In this document: positions 12,609 to 25,052 of the stretch, piece by piece | Numbering within the stretch: the stretch's first letter is position 1 | How the letters are laid out: each line of letters begins with the position of its first letter | From: Brachypodius melanocephalos | Taxonomy: Eukaryota > Chordata > Aves > Passeriformes > Pycnonotidae | Length of the DNA stretch: 64,000 nucleotides | Direction of reading: 5' to 3' | Assembly (NCBI GenBank): GCA_013398615.1 | Contig: VZSR01003807.1 | Location: forward strand, 3,254,307 to 3,318,306 | Translations under genes and position numbers: made by a program | Notes under the pieces: generated by a model | Databases searched by the model: none | Told to the model about the DNA's origin: nothing | Seen by the model: only the letters and a program-made list of their open reading frames with translations

Positions 12609-14454
12609 TTTTGAGAATTCTGCTGGTAAGAAGAACTATACAGGGCAGTGTAACTTACCTAATATTCTGGCTGGTGCTTAACAATCATCTTCAAATGGTT
12701 ACTCATCCCACAAGACAGTCATTTTCTGTGGTTTGTAACTGGCCTTTGTATTTTCCCAGTGAATTCCTTCCACACACTTTTTCAGCCTGGATAAAACTGT
12801 GATTAAAAAATGAAAATCTTGCAGGTTCATTATTTTCTGTGTTTTGTAAACTGAAATGTGTAATGTCTATAGATTAACTTCTCTAACTGTGAAAGCCTCA
12901 AGATTGTATAGGTCTTTCTAAAGTTTCAGATTGTCAGAATACTTTCCCTACTAATGTTTGGTTTTAAATGCTTGTATAAGCCACAAAATGCAGTTCCAGG
13001 GCTTCACAAGTATCAATATCCCAGACACATTATAGGTAAAGCTGGGAAGTAAATGTTATAGGGGATATTTTTAACCACTGTTGCTCTGTAGTATCCTGCA
13101 CTTCTGCATGTCTGGGTGAGAGTTCTGGGGCTTGTGCTTCTGTGTCATTTAAATGCTTTTGGAAATTTTTCTCAAAGTGTTTGAGCATGAATTCAGGTCA
13201 TTCAACGGTTCTTAAATCTGTCTGTATTTCAGAAGCTCACCATAACTGTGCTGAAAGTCTGAAAATCAAAATTACTTTCCTTTCTTAAAGCTGTGGTGTT
13301 TTGTTGTAATGGAACTAAGTCTTGTGAAATTAAAAAATAAAAAAGCTTAGCTCCTGATTCTGCAGTAAATATATACATGCTTAATTTCAAATTTCGATTT
13401 CAACAGTTTGTGAAAGATTTTAGGAATAATAATGTGATTTATATTTCAGCAGTGTGTGTTTTGCCCACAGAGATTGGGGTATTTTTTGTAAATTGGAGAA
13501 CCATTTTCAATTTCCTTTATTTTAATTGGAGGAGCCTTTTAAATCCCCTTTATTGTAGAAGTTTATCTAGAATTGGAGCAGTACAATTGTTCATATAATT
13601 TAAGGCTATGAAAAGAAATTGATAAATTATTTTTTAAAACCAAAGTAATTTCAAAAGGCGGGTGCAATCACTGCTCTTTGGGGTTTTTTCAGTCATTTCC
13701 CTCCTTTCCTGCCTTTGTTTTCTTTGCTGTTCAGCTACCTCCAGGCCATCGTTTTCCTCATCCTCGCATTCCTCTCTTTCTGTATGCTTTCTTATCTTTG
13801 TTTTACTGTTCTGTTGCTGTCTGATGCAGCATTTCCAGCTCCTTTGATTTACTTAAACAAACTGCACTGCAAAAACAGTACCTGTGTGCTGCAGGTTTGA
13901 TTTGAAGCCTGAGACCTCTCTGAGACCCCATTGTCCTTCAGCATTGAGAACAGCAAGTATTTTAAGGATGTACTGCTCAGCAGCTGTAGCATTTTCTCTC
14001 TTATGACTGGTCAGCAGGATTTTCCCTCTAGACTTGAATCTGTAGGCTCATAAACTCTTTCATAAAGTGTCTGGCATCTGCTCACAGGAAGGTGATTCAG
14101 GGATAAGCAAAACTGGTGTTGGTAAATTAGATTATTCATAGGTGGGTTTAATAAATGATCTTGTATGTTGAATAGCAAATGTAATTAATTGTGCTTTTCC
14201 TGACAGTGGAAATATTTCAGTAGCAGAAATAATCCATTCACATCCACGGGAGTGCAGACATACTTGGGGTGCTGCTGCTGATTTTCAATCAGAGCAGTTT
14301 CCCTGGTAATTTTAATGACATTGCCAGAAAGCTGATGGAGAATTCAAGGTGAACAAGCAGATCTGCACATGGCAGAAGCTGCAGCATGTCTCAGCACAGC
14401 CCCTTTGCTTTGGCTCTGTAAGCAAGCAGGTGACACAGAGTAATCCATTACCTG

Positions 14455-15078
14455 TCAGAGACCAGATGTTGCCCAGGACCTGCTGCTGCCAGACAGGCCA
14501 GAGTGCATTTGTGTGTGTGTGAGGAAGAGGAAGGTTGAGCAAAGCAGTGGAGCTGAGGACCTCAGGTCCAAGAGCCCCAGGATCTGTGTGAGGCACTCTT
14601 CTGTGGCGTGAGACGAGGTGTGGTGTCTTTCTGCCAAAAGGTTGAAGGGCCTCTCTCCAGGAGGTGGGCCATCTGTGAGATGAAGTGAAAACATTCTTCT
14701 AGCATCCTGTAGATACTCATTCAGGTTATCTCCCTCCTGCTGTACCTTTGATTTCAGATTTAGTATTAACATTGGCAGTAATACTGAAGTGATCTGGCAA
14801 CGGGGGATGCACATTTCCAGCGTCATCCAGTTCCACTGCCTTAAAATGTTTTGATCCAACAAAACTGGGCAGGTAGTGCCATTGGCAAGCTGACTTGAGT
14901 GGGATTGACATCCAGTTGTCTGCAGCCAGTGTGGCTTGATGGCTCCTGCAGATCTGACCTTTGCTGCAGGAAATACTGAACAATGTCCATTTGTCCAGTG
15001 GGGGTCAGGGTGCTTTGCAGAGGAAGCCACCTTGCAAAACCTAATACAAAGAAGTTTTAGCAGTTCTTTGGATGACAC
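14455..15078 (-). other. Longest open frame of the window, unidentified
   Basis: A 207-codon frame runs open on the minus strand. It begins with GTG rather than ATG when extended fully. In the neighbouring minus-strand frame (14726-14983) a second, equally protein-like stretch ends at VNTKSEIKG, where the DNA reads AAAG|GTACAG, a passable splice donor; a CTGCAG acceptor-like site lies upstream near 14952. The two frames cannot both be coding over the same bases. No domain is recognised, so chance in a locally GC-richer patch is the leading explanation. Confidence 0.15.
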
Positions 15079-15911
15079 AAAGAAGCAGTACTGGTTTATG
15101 TATTTCCAAAATTATCCATGAAGATAATTTTGGACTAACCTGTGTATAAAAGCAGCAGTCGTACAAAATGCAGAATGCAGCTTGAATTAGACTTAAAAAC
15201 CACCAAATCCATCAAGCAAGAAAAAAAATGGAGGGGATTTTATGCTCAAAAAGCCAATTAAAGCTTTACAGAGCTTATAGGAGAGATTTAAGCTTAAAGC
15301 CTCCATGAAAGCTTACAGAACATATGCCAAAGAAAATTAGCAACAGTTTGCAATAGCTAATTCTTTCATTTAGAGTGAACTCTGTCATCTTAAATTGTTA
15401 GTGTTTATAATCTGAATTGACTATACTTGTTTGAAAGGAAAAGCCAAGGTGGGGTAGATAACGGGGAAATAAAAAAATAACTGCATGTGACCAAAGAGCA
15501 AAAATAAGCAATCCAGATCTTCAGTTAGTGGTGTAATGCTAAGGATGATAATGAATAATTTTGCAATAAATGATAAACAAATTCTTGTACTATAATTCAC
15601 CCGCTGTGCCTATAAAGGTCTGTAAATCTGTCTTGTTAAAGAATTTGTTTAGAAACACTTTCCATACCATTGTGTGTGAGGGGGACATTTGTGGGCTGAA
15701 GATCCACAATCCCAACACTTTGAAGGATCCTTCTTTTTTATTTCTCCTTCAGGGAGAAAGCATTGGGAACCACAAAATATTTTGTAGCTTTTAAAAGAAC
15801 AATTCTTTTGTACGTAGGCTGTACCTCTGGAGAATGCATTGTGCTGCTCCCAAACATATCGAACTGGAAAAGGGAAGCAACCAAATGCTTCAGAAGGATT
15901 AGTTCTCAATA

Positions 15912-15939
15912 GATGATACTAATGATGATTAGTATCATC
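15912..15939. repeat. Perfect 12-bp palindrome
   Basis: GATGATACTAAT (15912-15923) and its exact reverse complement ATTAGTATCATC (15928-15939) are separated by four bases. The left arm is preceded by AATA and an AATAGATGAT copy recurs just downstream (15943-15952), so the inverted repeat lies between short direct repeats. It could extrude as a hairpin. Confidence 0.75.
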
Positions 15940-18239
15940 GTAATAGATGATAATAATTATGTTCAGTAGGTAATGGAAACTGCTGCTAATGCAAGCAACC
16001 AAAGGTGTTTTCATCAGGAATGGGTGTTGGAGGCATCACCTGTGGGCAAAGACACTGCTTCTATTCACTGGGTGGAAAGTGCTTAATAAAATGTTTTATT
16101 CCTCTTTATGCACAACAAAAGTATAATTAATATTAATAGCAATAATAGGATGGGGCAAATAGTAGCATTTAGTAACCAAGTCTATTGGAGAACAACGTGT
16201 CTCAGGAACCTTGCACTGTATCTGTGATACACTGTAAATTTTTTCTAAGATTTGTATTCAAAATATTCTTAGTTATGCAGCTGGAACAACACAAGGACAA
16301 CCGTTCACGTGGATTCTGGCAAATATCAGGTTTATATGTATCTGGGTCAGATTGATCTCCTGCTGGATTTGTTAGGATGGATCAGTAATACAGACTCTGC
16401 GTTGAAACTGGCATTGATCTACATCGATGGGGAAAGGTTTAATGAAATACTTTCCATTTGCTTTAATACTTTTTCTTATCAACAATCATTACAAAACCTC
16501 AGATAATAAGGCCAGAATTATTATCTCAGTACTGTCTTATTCCATTTTATTTGATTCTGCCACTCACCTTTATATTTTTATTACTAAAATTCTTGTCTAT
16601 TCTCAGGAGTTAAATGTTTAAAGTTGGATGTACTTTTAAATGTTTGTTTCTATTTGCCAGCTGAATTTATCTTTTAAATAATCCATCAAGAAAAAAATAA
16701 TCCCTTGATTCATACTAATTCTATTGATTTTAGTGGGAGATAGACTTACAAACTTGCTTTGTACTTGTTTCGGTTATTGCTTTTAGAAGGAAAAGGAAAG
16801 ACTAGGATTCAGAAAATGAGTTAACATAACTGTGAATGAGATAGCATAGCCAAGGAGGTGTCTGGTAGAGACAGTTATGAATGGTGCAGACTATGGAAGG
16901 TCAGACATCAAGGCTCTTCTTGGGAAAAAACAAACCCAAACAACAAAACAGCAGAAAAGTCTGGTTCTGCTAAAATATTCTCCCTTTTAGAGCTGGAAAT
17001 GTGGTCCAGGATTTATGAATCTTGGTATTTCTTGAAGTTAACAAATAACTATGAAAAGCTGTGTTTCATGCTTATTAGCCTATGCTAATCACATGTCTGA
17101 TGTCAATTCTTCCCCTGGTTCAAGTAACAGAAAGGTAGTGCATTCTGAAATATTTCAACTTCCTTAAGTTTCAGTAGGATACTGTGAGATTATTTTTTTC
17201 TCTGGTTTCACTTTAGAAGTAGCAAAATACAGAGAAATTCTCATTTAAAATAAAATTGCAGAGACAGAAAAGTAAAGTAATTTGCAAAAGCTAGAATTTA
17301 AGTTGCCTGTAGAAACTGGATGTGACCCAGTTTGTGTAGGCAGAGCCATCAGAGTTCTGTATCCAGGCCACTGCATCCTCTGTAGCCAGTCAGTAGCTGG
17401 TTAGGTCAATCTTCTCCATGTGCTTTTATTCAACCACTGGCCATAAAAAAGCTTTTGATTCTGTATTGACTCTCTGAAAAATTAGACTGATTGAAAAGGA
17501 TGCTGCTCATGTTTTAGGTTCTGCAGTTGCTAAAAATTTATTAGCTACATTTTCCCTAAACCATACCAGAAAGGAGGCACAAAGCTGTCTTGTTATTCTG
17601 GACACAGAGCGTGGCATGTCAGAAGACACATCACTCAGCCATGTGAGAGATTCAAGGTTTGCTGGGAATGCCCATGCTCCACCCATATATGTAGAAGGTT
17701 TGGTCTATAACCATTCTCAAAGGAAATGGGAGAGAGCCCTGTTAGACTTACCAGGAGGAAAACAATCAGCTAAACTAGGAGAGACTCAGAGCAGGGCTCT
17801 GCCAGCACCCACCCCACCGCTCTTTGCTCCGTCTGCCTGTTGCTCCAGGACAGGAATAAACTGCAGCCACCAGTGCAGATGCACCAGGAAGGAGGTTTGA
17901 CAGTGTCATTATACCTGCTGAAGAGGTGCCTGACTTTCTCACCACCCACTTGGCCACCTGCAGGATGGAAAGCTGAGCAGCTCTGTGGGGCCTGCAGACC
18001 TGCCTTCAGAAGAAGGTGACTCATGGCATTTATACAGCAGGGGATAGAAATTCGTGTCTCTATCCCAAGGTGCTGCTACAACTGTGAGCTCTGGGAGGAG
18101 CTGACACTGCAGCAGGCTTCCAGCTGCATTCTTGTATCTTCTGCTTTATATTCCTCTGTTGTTTGTCTGGTACAGGTAGAGCTGTTGCTGCAGGGTCACT
18201 GTAACAAAAGGGAGTTTCTCTTGTGTGGCACTACTTGAA

Positions 18240-18500
18240 CCTTTCTTACATTTCTGTACTGACCGGTGCATTGTTTAATTCTTTTTGTCCACGATTACCT
18301 GATTGTTTTACAAATAGACTGAAGAACATGCTTTCTTATTTCCGTATCTTTGTGTGTAAAGCCAGTTTGCAGCCTTACAATTATTCTTTGGCCTAATGTG
18401 TCCATAGTAATACTGTTATCTTGCATGTGAACCAAATGTCGATCGTTCAGATTTTTAATTCCCCTTTGGCAGGCAATTTTAGAACTTTTCGTGTCACTTT
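18240..18500. other. Conserved-looking AT-rich block
   Basis: The block has evenly mixed composition, several retained CpGs (GACCGG, CCACGATTAC, TGTCGATCG, TTTCGTG) and no simple sequence. That texture is often seen in vertebrate conserved non-coding elements. This is an impression from composition only; no alignment was made. Confidence 0.18.
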
Positions 18501-20033
18501 GTTGTCTTTTCCAAAGTCAATCTAGAGGTTTTCTAAGTCTAACTAGGTTTGATACGAGTTGTAGAAAGTGGTTTTGTGGTTAGAGATGATTTTAAATGCA
18601 ACTTATTTGTTTAAGACCACAACTGGAATTCAAAAATCTTTCTGATACTCCGTATGATTCCTGTTAGGAAAAGGAATGTACTGTGTAAAAGTCAAGCAAT
18701 GTATGTGAACAGTTATAAATGCAGGCTTGAAGGTGCAATTCCTCAGAAGATTTTTTTAAACTGAGGTTTCTTCCTGCCTTATGATTGCCAAAGTAGTAAT
18801 TATTCTGTAAGTGTAATAGTTGAGTAATATTTGGAACAATTTTCCATTTCTGAGGTCTGAGGTTGTCACTGAAGAAGTAACTGAATACACAGTGGTGTGG
18901 GTTTGTATTTAAAGAAAAGAATCTATGAACTTCTTACCATATGCTCAAAAATTCCTTTTTCATGTGTATATGTGGATATAAAGGAGAACAAAAAAAACTC
19001 TGAAAAACATATCCCCCTCTTGCAACTTATTAATTTCACTTTGCAGACAAATTTCTTAGGTTTTCTTGTCACAGAAGAAATGTCAAAGATAATACAGAAA
19101 TTGAAGGCTTTTTAAAGAGGTAAAACTTTATTATCTTTCTGAATAAGAGGAGGGCAAGTACTGTGTCTGTGAAACTTATAGATGCTGTAGAGTTATGAGT
19201 TATTATGAGGAGAGAGAAGTGGATAGGAGTGAGAAAACAAAATCCTCCTTTAAAAATGCAGGGTAATACAATGAGGAATTTCAAGATGAATGAGGTTAAA
19301 GCTGTAATTTATCAGACGAGATTAAGGTATTTACTCATGAGCACATCTGTGAATATGTTACATTAGTCAGAACATGCCTGAAGCTTTTATGACCTCTTAA
19401 GACAAGGAAAGTATTAAGAATATTTTTCTAGATCACAGGTGTTTTGATGTTTTATGAGGAAATTATTACCACTGTGTTTTCTTAAATGCATCTGAATGAT
19501 AATATGAATGGAGATACACTGGTAAATAGCAGAGTTTATGCTCCAGATTCTCTCAGTTTTTCTTGCCTGGGATTTAGTCTGGAATAAATCACAACTGGAG
19601 AGAGTTTGTGACTCTAATATTAGCATTCCCCAAACCACTGCATGTGGTGCAAAAGCAATATAGACTGCAATATGTTTATGCTGTGTTTGCAGCCATCATC
19701 TGGAAAGCTCCAAGAGCAAAACCAGACTTTAGATCGACTGTTTGGCCATTCCAGACAGTGTTGTGAAGAAGCTGGGGGTAATGGTTCCAGTATGAAATCT
19801 CTGTTTATGCAGCATCCCACCCACACTGGGTCTGACTCTTCTCTTGTACTAGTGTTCATAAACATCCCTGCTTACAAGATTCTCCAACAAAATATTTTAA
19901 AGAGTAGCAGACGTATATTGTGCACCTCATCTCAACCTTCAGTGAAACTTCCATTTAGTGTAAACATCAGGCAAGTATGACAGCCTTCTTCCTGTGAAGA
20001 TGATGATGAATTCTGACTTCAGGGGCAAATACA

Positions 20034-20096
20034 GCTCCGTTATAGTCAATGGCAAAACTCCAACTGACTTGAGCGGAACTATTATTTGGCCCTTGG
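20034..20096. repeat. Possible ancient sauropsid repeat fragment
   Basis: AGTCAATGGCAAAACTCCA followed by CTGACTTGAGCGGAAC resembles the 'AATGGCAAAACTCCCATTGACTTCAATGGG' type of pattern that recurs in turtle, crocodile and bird genomes. The match is about 60 bases and diverged. I cannot name the family. Confidence 0.3.
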
Positions 20097-21312
20097 TGTT
20101 CATCACATCTCTAGCTAGCTAAGGACAGAGTAAAGCCTGGAAATCCACGTGTTTATACTTTGCAGTTGTTCCCCAGATAATTTTCTGTCAGCTCCTTAAA
20201 GCTCTCTGTGGTTTTTTCCAGCTCAGGAACTTGAATTGCTGCCACATTCATGCTTGGAAAATCTCAAGACTTTCAGTGTAGTCCTACCTACATTGAAAAA
20301 TGAGTATGTGGCTCAGACTGGTGCAGTCATGGGTGTTTATTTCAGAAGTTGAAGCATGTTCCTAATTTTTCTTTCTCCTACTTGCCTTGCAGAGTGTATT
20401 CACAATAGAGCAGGTATGCATCCTTCCCACTGTTGCTGTCATCAACACCTTTCCTTTTCCTCTTCTGTAAAACCCCCCACAGAAATTCAGTCGATGGATC
20501 ACAAACACGTTTAATGTGCATGAGGTAATGACAAGGACATTGAACTATGTCAGTGTGGCTCAGACTTTGCCAGCAGAAACTTGGAAGGGAGACAGAGACA
20601 TGGATGCTCCCCACTCTCTTCACTTCAGGACTGCAGAAGTAAGTCTGTCTGAGCTGGGACTTGAAGAGGTCACGTACGTGCTTCAGAGCTCTCGTTTCTC
20701 ACACTCTGCCTCTGCACATGGCTCAGAGCAAACCACGCTGTGCATGCAATCAGGTGGATAGAAACAGGCTTCTAAAGGAGACTTCAGTTTTACCACAGGA
20801 GTTCAGAAACTAGGGCACTAACATATCATATGAAATCAGAGACAATTCCTTTGGTCCAGGTTGAGTTTTGCATGCTAGCAGCTGGAAATTGTTTTTCGTT
20901 AGCAAGCCAGGAATCCTTCATTCTATCTGTACAGAACACAGCTCATTACCTTTCACTTTCAAAAATTACCTTAAACATTTTTACTAAGTGAATTTCATAA
21001 AAAGATTTGAATAGCAACCTATACAGGAATGTGACTGACAACACTGTCATCTTTAAATGCCATTAGAGATGCTTGCAAAGAATCCATTTTATTCTGAGTA
21101 CTCGGATATAGGGAGGAAGAAATTAAGATTTTTTTTTCCTTCCGAGAGTGTATTTTTTTGAAGATCGTAAATAATTAAGAAATTCCCATTTAATCCTGGT
21201 TGGCTTCAGTGATGTAGATCTTTTGACTTGCAACCTGAGAAGAGCTGGATTATGTTTTGTTTATCAATGTTTTTCTCAAATTACCATCCCCAATTTGGAA
21301 GCACAACTTGAT

Positions 21313-21392
21313 GAAAAAACACACTAACAAAGCCCCTCCATGCAACAAGCTAACCCCAAACATAAAAACCCACGCAAAACAAGCAAAAAAAA
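21313..21392. repeat. A/C-rich low-complexity strip
   Basis: Runs of A are broken by C singlets and CCC or CCCC blocks over about 80 bases. It is of the same kind as the strips near 59.0 and 60.8 kb. No element body is recognised. Confidence 0.6.
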
Positions 21393-23158
21393 TCTCATAT
21401 CTTTATCCCATCTTGGTGTGTCCATTTGCCTCTGACTTGAATTTATAACTTGATTTTTCCAAAAAATGGAGCATATAAGGAAGGACCATTTAAATACTGG
21501 ATGTCGTTGTGACCTCTGCTAGAAAGTCTGAAGAGACCAAATATCAACTAAGGGAGGAAGAAAATGGTAGCAAATGGTTGCTTAAGATGCTGAAATATTG
21601 CAAATAGAAGAAAGAATCTCATTTTTCTAAACTGACTCTGGGGGAAAAAGGTGCTTTAGAAAGTCTTGAGAGAATAAAGCCTAAAGATACCTTTTGCCAT
21701 AACTTTTCCCTTCCTTAAAACGCTTTCTGCCTTGGGTACATTATTTCCAAATCTCCCCATCTTCTTCTCTTTCAAATCAGTCCACTAAACTACCAGTCAT
21801 GCTGAGTCTTACTGTCAAAATTCTGCAAAGTGTACACAGTGAATTTCCATATATGTTTGCTGTGCTTGTTACAGCATGAACCTGTGGGATAGAAAGAAGA
21901 GTTGAATGAAAGTATAAGCATGGCATTTTAGTGAGATCTCAATAGGTGAAAGTATATATGAGTGGAAATTTGTGGTTGGAAGTGAGCACTAAAGGGAAGT
22001 GAGAGGATAAGAACTAGATAGAGGCATAGCACTACAACAGGAAAACTGTTGAGATGAAAATGCAGTAAAGGGGTCTGGATTATTACTTATGGAAGAAAAT
22101 ATTCTGATTTCTACCCCCATGTTGTCTCCTTCTGCTTTCAGTCTCTGTGATACAATCACACTGTGATCATACATCATACTGTATGACACTGTGAAAATGT
22201 GGCAGGAGTTGAGCCCAGAAAATATATTGGAAATGCAGCTCCCACCCTGACCATCTAGGCATAATTTCCAGACAGCTCTGAGATTAAGAAAACTAAAAGT
22301 GTTCGATTCAGTGGAAGCTGTAGAATCAGTGGAGGAATCAATTGGAAATTAAGAGAGAAATAGACAGAAAAGTTATTTGTATGCAAGTCATGCATTAATC
22401 TAGCCGTGCTTCAGTTTTCGATGATAGTTTAAAATCTGTGAGGAAACAGCAGGAAGAGGATCTTTAAAGTAAGAGTTTGACTTAGCACCAGAAAGGAGGA
22501 AGCTTTGTAAATTGTTACCCCAAAGATGGGGCACTTACAGATTAAGGGCTTTATTACAGATCTTGGGGAAGTCTACACAAAAGATAGACACATCAAAGTT
22601 TATTCATGATTAGATCAGTGATTTTAAGCATTGTAGTTCAATCAGCTGTCATCGGCAGACATCAGGTTGGTTTATTTCTCCTCCTTTTGATGGGCACTCC
22701 AGTGGTGAGCACCAGTAGGACGGGTTTCCTCTCTCTCTTTTTCCACGTGTACAGAGGAGCTATCCAGACTGCAAAAGTATCAATTTTTGTGTGATAGTTC
22801 ATTTTAAAATTTGGCTAAAATATTAAGTTGCAGGAATGAAAAATACTATTTGTTTGAATAACTGAAGATTTCTAACATTGCATTATGGATTACTTCAGTC
22901 CTTTTGCATAATACTGTTTATATTTGCTCAGTGTCTGGACAAGTCCAGAAATGAGTGTTTTTCAAGACCTGACAGTCATAGATATATTGTAAATGTGAAC
23001 ATGGACAAATTATAAATTTATCAAGAACAAACTATTTTTCAATAGAGATCTGTCTTCTTCCAGACAGTATTTCTCATATACCTACTTATCCAAGACTTTC
23101 AGTCCTCCTTAATCTTTTTAAAATCATCTTGTGAATATTATATGCTTGAACTGCTTTA

Positions 23159-23196
23159 TTTTTTTTTCCTTTTTTTCCTTTTTTTTCCTTTTTTTT
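23159..23196. repeat. (T7-8CC)n microsatellite
   Basis: Blocks of seven to eight T separated by CC recur about four times. The strand asymmetry (pyrimidine only) makes it potentially triplex-forming. Confidence 0.8.
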
Positions 23197-24773
23197 GGAA
23201 AACTGATGTCTTTGCTTTGGCAATCTTTGTTCATCTGTTTGCCTGTTTGCCATAACTCTAAAATTATGTTGCTGTAGCAATACAGAGAGAGATGTTGTAG
23301 TTTGTGCAAATCTGTCAACTTTTTTCTGACTCAGTGTGAGACCATTGTAGAAAATCATAGGTCGGTCTAACTTTAACTTGTGTCATTTCTTGGAGTGGCT
23401 ATTATCAGATATTCTGAGAACAAGGTAAGAACAGGACATACATAAAATAGGGGTTTCCTGGTAGGAAATTAATTCCCTGTTCTTGGAATTCATTTGCTTA
23501 AGGTCTTAGGATTTCACAATGAGGAAGAATACACCAGTACCTCATTTCACCTGAACGGGGGAGAGGAAGCAGCCTGATGGTCTGAAAAGGGAGAAATGGC
23601 TGTGGACAGCAGCTGCTGGATAACACCTCATGAGAACAGAACCCCTGTGTGTGAGTCAGCCCCAAAGACTGCAGAGTGCTGTGTCTCTTCCCTGCTCAGA
23701 GACCCCCTGTGCCCGAGGTGGCTCACAGATGAGGCTCAGCAGCTGTGCTAGCACAGGTAGCAACAGAGCAAAGACAGCTTGAGCGCAAGGTGACATTGCT
23801 GCCCATGCAAGACACTGCAAGGGCCCTCATATGTTTTAGTCACAGTTTCTCCATGACCCTATGCACACATAAAGTACATACTTCTCTGTAACCTATGTAG
23901 GTGCCCCAGCTACATGATATAGACTGTATTTGTATTGTCTAACTCATTGGGGGATTTTTGTTCATTTTGTCAGGCTTTTTTCCTCTCTACTTGAAATGGC
24001 TCCTTAGAGACTTCCGAGTGGCATTCTTCTCCCTGTCACATTTCTCTTGCCATTGATTCGTTCTCTTGCTTCCAGTAGAGGCAAAATTTCAACCAATTTT
24101 GTAGTTCTTTCCTTCCATATAATAACTGATGCAGCAAACAATGTCCACACTGCTCTGAGAGTATGGTTTAAGTTGCATGACTGCAAAGACTTTCAGAAAT
24201 GGAAGTTCTGAATGGAAGCTACATATTGTAGCTATAACTTAAAGTCTGTTTTCTTCAGATTTTATTTTACTGTTTCCTGGCAACAGTAAATTGGATTTTT
24301 TGCCTTCATCTCTCTTTTGTGGGTACTAAGTTTTGGGAATACATTTCCAATCATTAAATAAGAGAAAGCTAATGCAAAAAAATGCCTATGCATTCTTTTT
24401 AGAACATAATATTCTTAAATTAATTTGTTCGCTTTCTTGTGTAACTCCTCATCTAGAGTACTTCTTATGTGCTGTAGCTTCCATATCTTTAGCCAAAGGC
24501 AAAAGCCTAACTGATGTCTTGAAAACACAAAATTGCTGCTCTCTGGATTAACTACACCTCATCAGGAAATAGTCTCTCAAATACTGGTAGATATTAAATG
24601 TAAATGCTTCTGGATAGTAAATGTATATAAAGGAATAAACAAAAGTAACTCAAAATTTAGCTTCAGGAAAAAAACATAAAAATATTCACTATTTTATTGT
24701 ATAGGATATATCTGAATGTACAGTGGTTGATGTCTTGCATCTTTAAATGTTGACTAGTGTTTTCTCTTTTTTT

Positions 24774-24786
24774 GTTTTGTTTTGTT
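24774..24786. repeat. Short (TTTTG)n tract
   Basis: TTTGTTTTGTTTTG, followed by a doubled GTTCA (GTTCAGTTCAG). It is a short simple sequence with no assigned function. Confidence 0.6.
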
Positions 24787-24884
24787 CAGTTCAGTAGTTC
24801 TGTGTTAGCCCAGATCTGAGGGAGTGAAGGCATATGCATGCAATACATAGTATGATGCTCCTTGAGGAAGTGTGTTGTGTATAA

Positions 24885-25052
24885 GAAGAGCTATACTAGG
24901 TCATATCAAAGGCCCAGGTACTTCAGTATCTTCACTCTGTCAATGGCTGTGAACTGTTTTCTAGTGAGGAGTAAGATCAGGACAAGCCCATACTGACACC
25001 CGTTTCTAGTACTGCATCCAATATCTGCATCTCAGTGACTTCCTGGGCAAGA
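24885..25052 (+). mobile_element. Old interspersed repeat (sauropsid family, copy 1)
   Basis: In order the sequence shows TAGGTCATATCAAAGGCCC, CAGTATCTTCACTCTGTCAA and GGAGTAAGATCAGGACAAGC, ending at ACTTCCTGGGCA. This follows a pattern I recall as common in bird and turtle DNA (GGTCATATCAAAGGCCCATCTAG..., CAGTATCCTGTCTCTGACAG, GTAAGAACAGGGCAAGC). It is heavily diverged, without clear ends. A second copy seems to lie at 31320-31485. The family name is not certain. Confidence 0.5.

Larger units (their letters stand above)
9912..14299. other. Mostly unique non-coding DNA with chance open frames
   Basis: Patches at 10.0-10.5 and 11.4-12.1 kb are richer in G+C and contain longer frames on both strands, including 10377-10895 plus (172 codons) and 11657-12145 plus (162 codons). 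None has a recognised domain, signal peptide or repeated motif, and the frames on the two strands overlap. A protein-like minus-strand stretch at 10208-10492 is listed separately. A 29-base T run lies at 12577. Confidence 0.5.
15081..24884. other. Unique non-coding DNA
   Basis: No supported gene. A palindrome lies at 15912, a conserved-looking block at 18240-18500, an old-repeat-like patch at 20034-20096, an A/C-rich strip at 21313-21392 and a T/C-rich microsatellite at 23159. The frame at 19642-19980 (112 codons) starts near a usable acceptor (TGTTTGCAG at about 19692) but has no recognised family. Confidence 0.5.

Noticed and set aside
16690..16736. CTATTGATTTTAGTGGGAG, similar to the old repeat-like patch at 20034
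   Set aside because: The match is under 20 bases and cannot be told from chance.
19642..19980. 112-codon frame beginning near a TGTTTGCAG acceptor
   Set aside because: No donor of quality at a frame-consistent position and no recognised protein similarity.
20034..20096. Possible coding fragment
   Set aside because: The pattern fits an old interspersed repeat better and all frames contain stops nearby.
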